A stretch of DNA of 28,389 bases from JBNJGB01 sp051747385 (GTDB taxonomy: Bacteria > Myxococcota_A > UBA9042 > PHBI01 > JACKFB01), in contig JBNJGB010000053.1 in NCBI GenBank assembly GCA_051747385.1, positions 1-28,389 of the forward strand. The letters run 5' to 3'. Below the pieces are notes generated by a model that ran no database searches, was not told the DNA's origin, and saw nothing but the letters and a program-made list of their open reading frames with translations. A program made the position numbers and the translations under genes. This document shows positions 27,298-28,389 of the stretch, piece by piece. How positions within the stretch are numbered: the first letter of the stretch is position 1; every line of letters begins with the position of its first letter.

Positions 27298-27322
27298 GCG
27301 AGCAGGCGACCCGGCTGTTGGT

Positions 27323-27535
27323 CTAAGCCGGGCTGGACTGGGAGCCCGTCGTTTGAGGGCCGTCGCCGTCGGTCCACTCGCCGTCGCCGCCGTAGCGGGC
27401 GGAGAGGTTGCCGTGGCGGTCGAGGATGCCCGTAGCCTTGAGGCGCTCGACCTTCTCGGCGGGAGACAGGGAGGCGAGCCACTCGTGGACCTCGCGGTGG
27501 ATCTTCTCCAAGTCCTGCGTGTCGGATGTGCTCAT
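27323..27535 (-). CDS. Small 70-residue protein, possible antitoxin partner
   Basis: The start is ATG 27535 with GGAGG seven bases upstream, the best ribosome-binding site in this part of the window. The start lies 29 bases after the stop of the ART-like gene, so the two are probably one operon. The sequence is acidic and helical at first (LEKIHREVHEWLASLSPAEK), then has GILDRHGNLSARYGG, and ends in a disordered Gly/Ser/Thr/Gln tail. The phrase 'GIL-D-x-x-G-N-L-x-x-x-Y' resembles short proteins often found beside toxin-like genes, but I cannot name a family. No DNA-binding helix-turn-helix is evident. Antitoxin is the favoured role because of size, charge and linkage. The coding call rests on the ribosome-binding site, spacing and protein-like composition. 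Confidence 0.6.
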   Translation of the reverse strand: MSTSDTQDLEKIHREVHEWLASLSPAEKVERLKATGILDRHGNLSARYGGDGEWTDGDGPQTTGSQSSPA

Positions 27536-27564
27536 CGGTGCGCCTCCCATCGACGAGGTCGAGC

Positions 27565-28155
27565 CTACCGGGCTGGCCGGAAGTATCCAAGGATGCAGTC
27601 GGGATCCCGTACGGCGATCTGTACGTGCGTCTTCACCATGATACGCGAGCCTTCGAACGCGGGGCCGCCCTCCGGGAAGAGCCCGCGGACGGTCTGGTAG
27701 ACGATGCGGCCCTGCTGCTCGTCCAGGTTCCCCAGCCCGTAGTTGAGGACGGCGCAGTCGAGGCGGCGGAGTAGGAGGTCGTGGTCCCCATGCTGGCTCG
27801 GTTTGTTCTGTGGGAGCTCCTTGCCGGCCGCCTCGAACGCGGCGCGGAGGTCCTCGTACCAGGTCGCCACGTGACGGGTCGCTGCCGTGTCGGCCAGGTC
27901 CAGGCAGCGGCCGAGGTGGATGAAGGCTCCGAGCACGAAGGGCTCGTCGATCTTCTCGTCTGCCTGCATCTCCCGAGCCCACTCCAAGGCGCGCTCCGGG
28001 CCGTGCTCCCAGAAGTAGGTGCCGCGGCCGAGCCAATCGTACTTGTTGTGGCTGGGCTTCAGCGCGCCGCCCTCAAGGAGGACCTTCTCACCGAGGCGCC
28101 GGTCGCAACCGTGGTAGCCGATGATGAGACGCTGATAGTCGATGCCGCGTGCCAT
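27565..28155 (-). CDS. Putative ADP-ribosyltransferase-fold protein (toxin candidate)
   Basis: The protein has 196 residues from ATG 28155; the upstream AGGA is eleven bases away, so the ribosome-binding site is weak. The N-terminus has IIGYHGCDRR (YHG at residues 14-16), then KPSHNKYDWLGRGTYFWE (about 33-50) and PERALEWA (about 53-60). This order, a YHG strand followed by a G-x-YF(W/T)E-type strand and an ALEWA helix, resembles the NAD-binding core of small ADP-ribosyltransferases such as the DUF3990 group. I also recognise it as a widespread uncharacterised family in mobile regions. The usual catalytic glutamate cannot be placed with certainty. The C-terminal part (VYQTVRGLFPEGG, then FEGSRIMVKTHVQIAV) looks structured. 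With the small downstream gene it could form a toxin-antitoxin pair. The gene is real with good confidence; the enzyme assignment is tentative. Confidence 0.72.
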   Translation of the reverse strand: MARGIDYQRLIIGYHGCDRRLGEKVLLEGGALKPSHNKYDWLGRGTYFWEHGPERALEWAREMQADEKIDEPFVLGAFIHLGRCLDLADTAATRHVATWYEDLRAAFEAAGKELPQNKPSQHGDHDLLLRRLDCAVLNYGLGNLDEQQGRIVYQTVRGLFPEGGPAFEGSRIMVKTHVQIAVRDPDCILGYFRPAR

Positions 28156-28202
28156 GCGAGCACGGTCCTACAGCGTGTACGCCGAGCCGGCAAGCGGAGC
28201 CA

Positions 28203-28217
28203 CGTGCCGGCGGCACG
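28203..28217. promoter_or_regulatory. 15-base palindrome, candidate operator of the ART-like operon
   Basis: CGTGCCG, one central G, then CGGCACG form a perfect palindrome with seven-base arms. It lies 47 bases upstream of ATG 28155, where a promoter would be expected. Toxin-antitoxin operons are commonly autoregulated through such sites, but neither protein here shows an obvious DNA-binding domain. Confidence 0.35.
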
Positions 28218-28327
28218 AGTCCGAGGCGGAGGCCTGCGCCCGAGTTACAAAGTGGCTCGGGAGGGGCGTGCGGGCGAAGGATGGCCTGTAACCCCAGGCG
28301 TCAGGATAGTTGCCGCCTCTGTTGAGC

Positions 28328-28361
28328 GCGCGCGGAGCGCGCCCGAGACCCGCGAAGCGGG
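28328..28361. repeat. Two adjacent GC-rich hairpins (REP-like)
   Basis: GCGCGC-GGA-GCGCGC (28328-28342) is followed six bases later by CCCGC-GAA-GCGGG (28349-28361). Both have perfect stems and three-base purine loops. Paired short hairpins of this kind in intergenic DNA resemble repetitive extragenic palindromes common in high-GC genomes, but only one copy pair is visible here. Confidence 0.4.
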
Positions 28362-28389
28362 GCGAGCATGATGTTTGATGGGATGGTGA

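Larger units (their letters stand above)
26999..27322. other. Non-coding spacer between the DUF262-HNH gene and the ART-like operon
   Basis: No supported gene lies in these 324 bases. The region should contain the promoter of the DUF262-HNH gene and the end of the operon to its right. Frames open across it have no family resemblance. Visible structure is limited to a cluster of CGGTGC motifs (27146-27177) and a hairpin (27261-27297), listed separately. No clear sigma70-like promoter was found. Confidence 0.5.
28156..28389. other. Non-coding region upstream of the ART-like gene
   Basis: No supported gene is present in these last 234 bases. An open plus-strand frame crosses the region but mainly mirrors the ART-like gene. 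The stretch contains a 15-base palindrome and two GC-rich hairpins, described separately, and a pair GTTACA (28244-28249) / TGTAAC (28287-28292) of unclear meaning. A promoter for the ART-like operon should be here but was not recognised. Confidence 0.45.

Noticed and set aside
27781..28371. 196-codon plus-strand frame overlapping the ART-like gene
   Set aside because: It mostly mirrors the ART-like gene and ends in the hairpin repeats. It has no ribosome-binding site or family resemblance.
1..28389. CRISPR array, tRNA, insertion sequence or attachment site
   Set aside because: No regular short repeats with spacers, cloverleaf sequence, transposase or integrase frame, or duplicated island ends were seen by eye.

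Overview
The window is high-GC bacterial DNA, about 70% G+C by eye, with strong G/C bias at codon third positions. Genes are tightly packed and often overlap by a few bases, and several start with GTG. No rRNA, tRNA, CRISPR array, transposase or integrase was seen. The composition and the GC-rich hairpin DNA at the right edge would fit a myxobacterium-like deltaproteobacterium or an actinomycete, but nothing here fixes the taxon. Almost every gene belongs to a family found in anti-phage systems, so this reads as a defence island.

Left block (1-7506, minus strand): four tightly coupled genes, in transcription order a KAP-family P-loop NTPase, a DUF6361 protein, a phospholipase-D-fold protein with two HxK motifs, and an SF2 helicase cut by the window start. 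Junctions range from a 1-base gap to a 4-base overlap. I do not recognise this set as a named system. It is the best candidate here for an undescribed one.

Centre (7711-24571, plus strand): a complete class 1 DISARM operon, drmC-drmD-drmMI-drmA-drmB, followed without a gap by an SF1 (UvrD-like) helicase that carries DUF4145-like and RelE-like N-terminal regions. drmC is the first gene, not the last. drmMI supplies the self-marking DNA methylase; drmD, drmA and drmB are the helicase/translocase and DUF1998 components; drmC is the PLD-fold protein. The left block and DISARM diverge from a 204-base intergenic region, which may hold back-to-back promoters.

Right block (24581-28389, minus strand): a GmrSD-like DUF262-HNH nuclease gene converges on the DISARM operon. 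Next comes a two-gene operon encoding a protein that looks like an ADP-ribosyltransferase fold and a 70-residue partner, possibly toxin and antitoxin. GC-rich palindromes lie upstream of it.

Together the locus could combine modification-guided defence (DISARM), a possible type IV-like nuclease, a toxin-like pair, and an uncharacterised NTPase/PLD/helicase module. All functions are inferred from sequence motifs recognised by eye; no database search was run.
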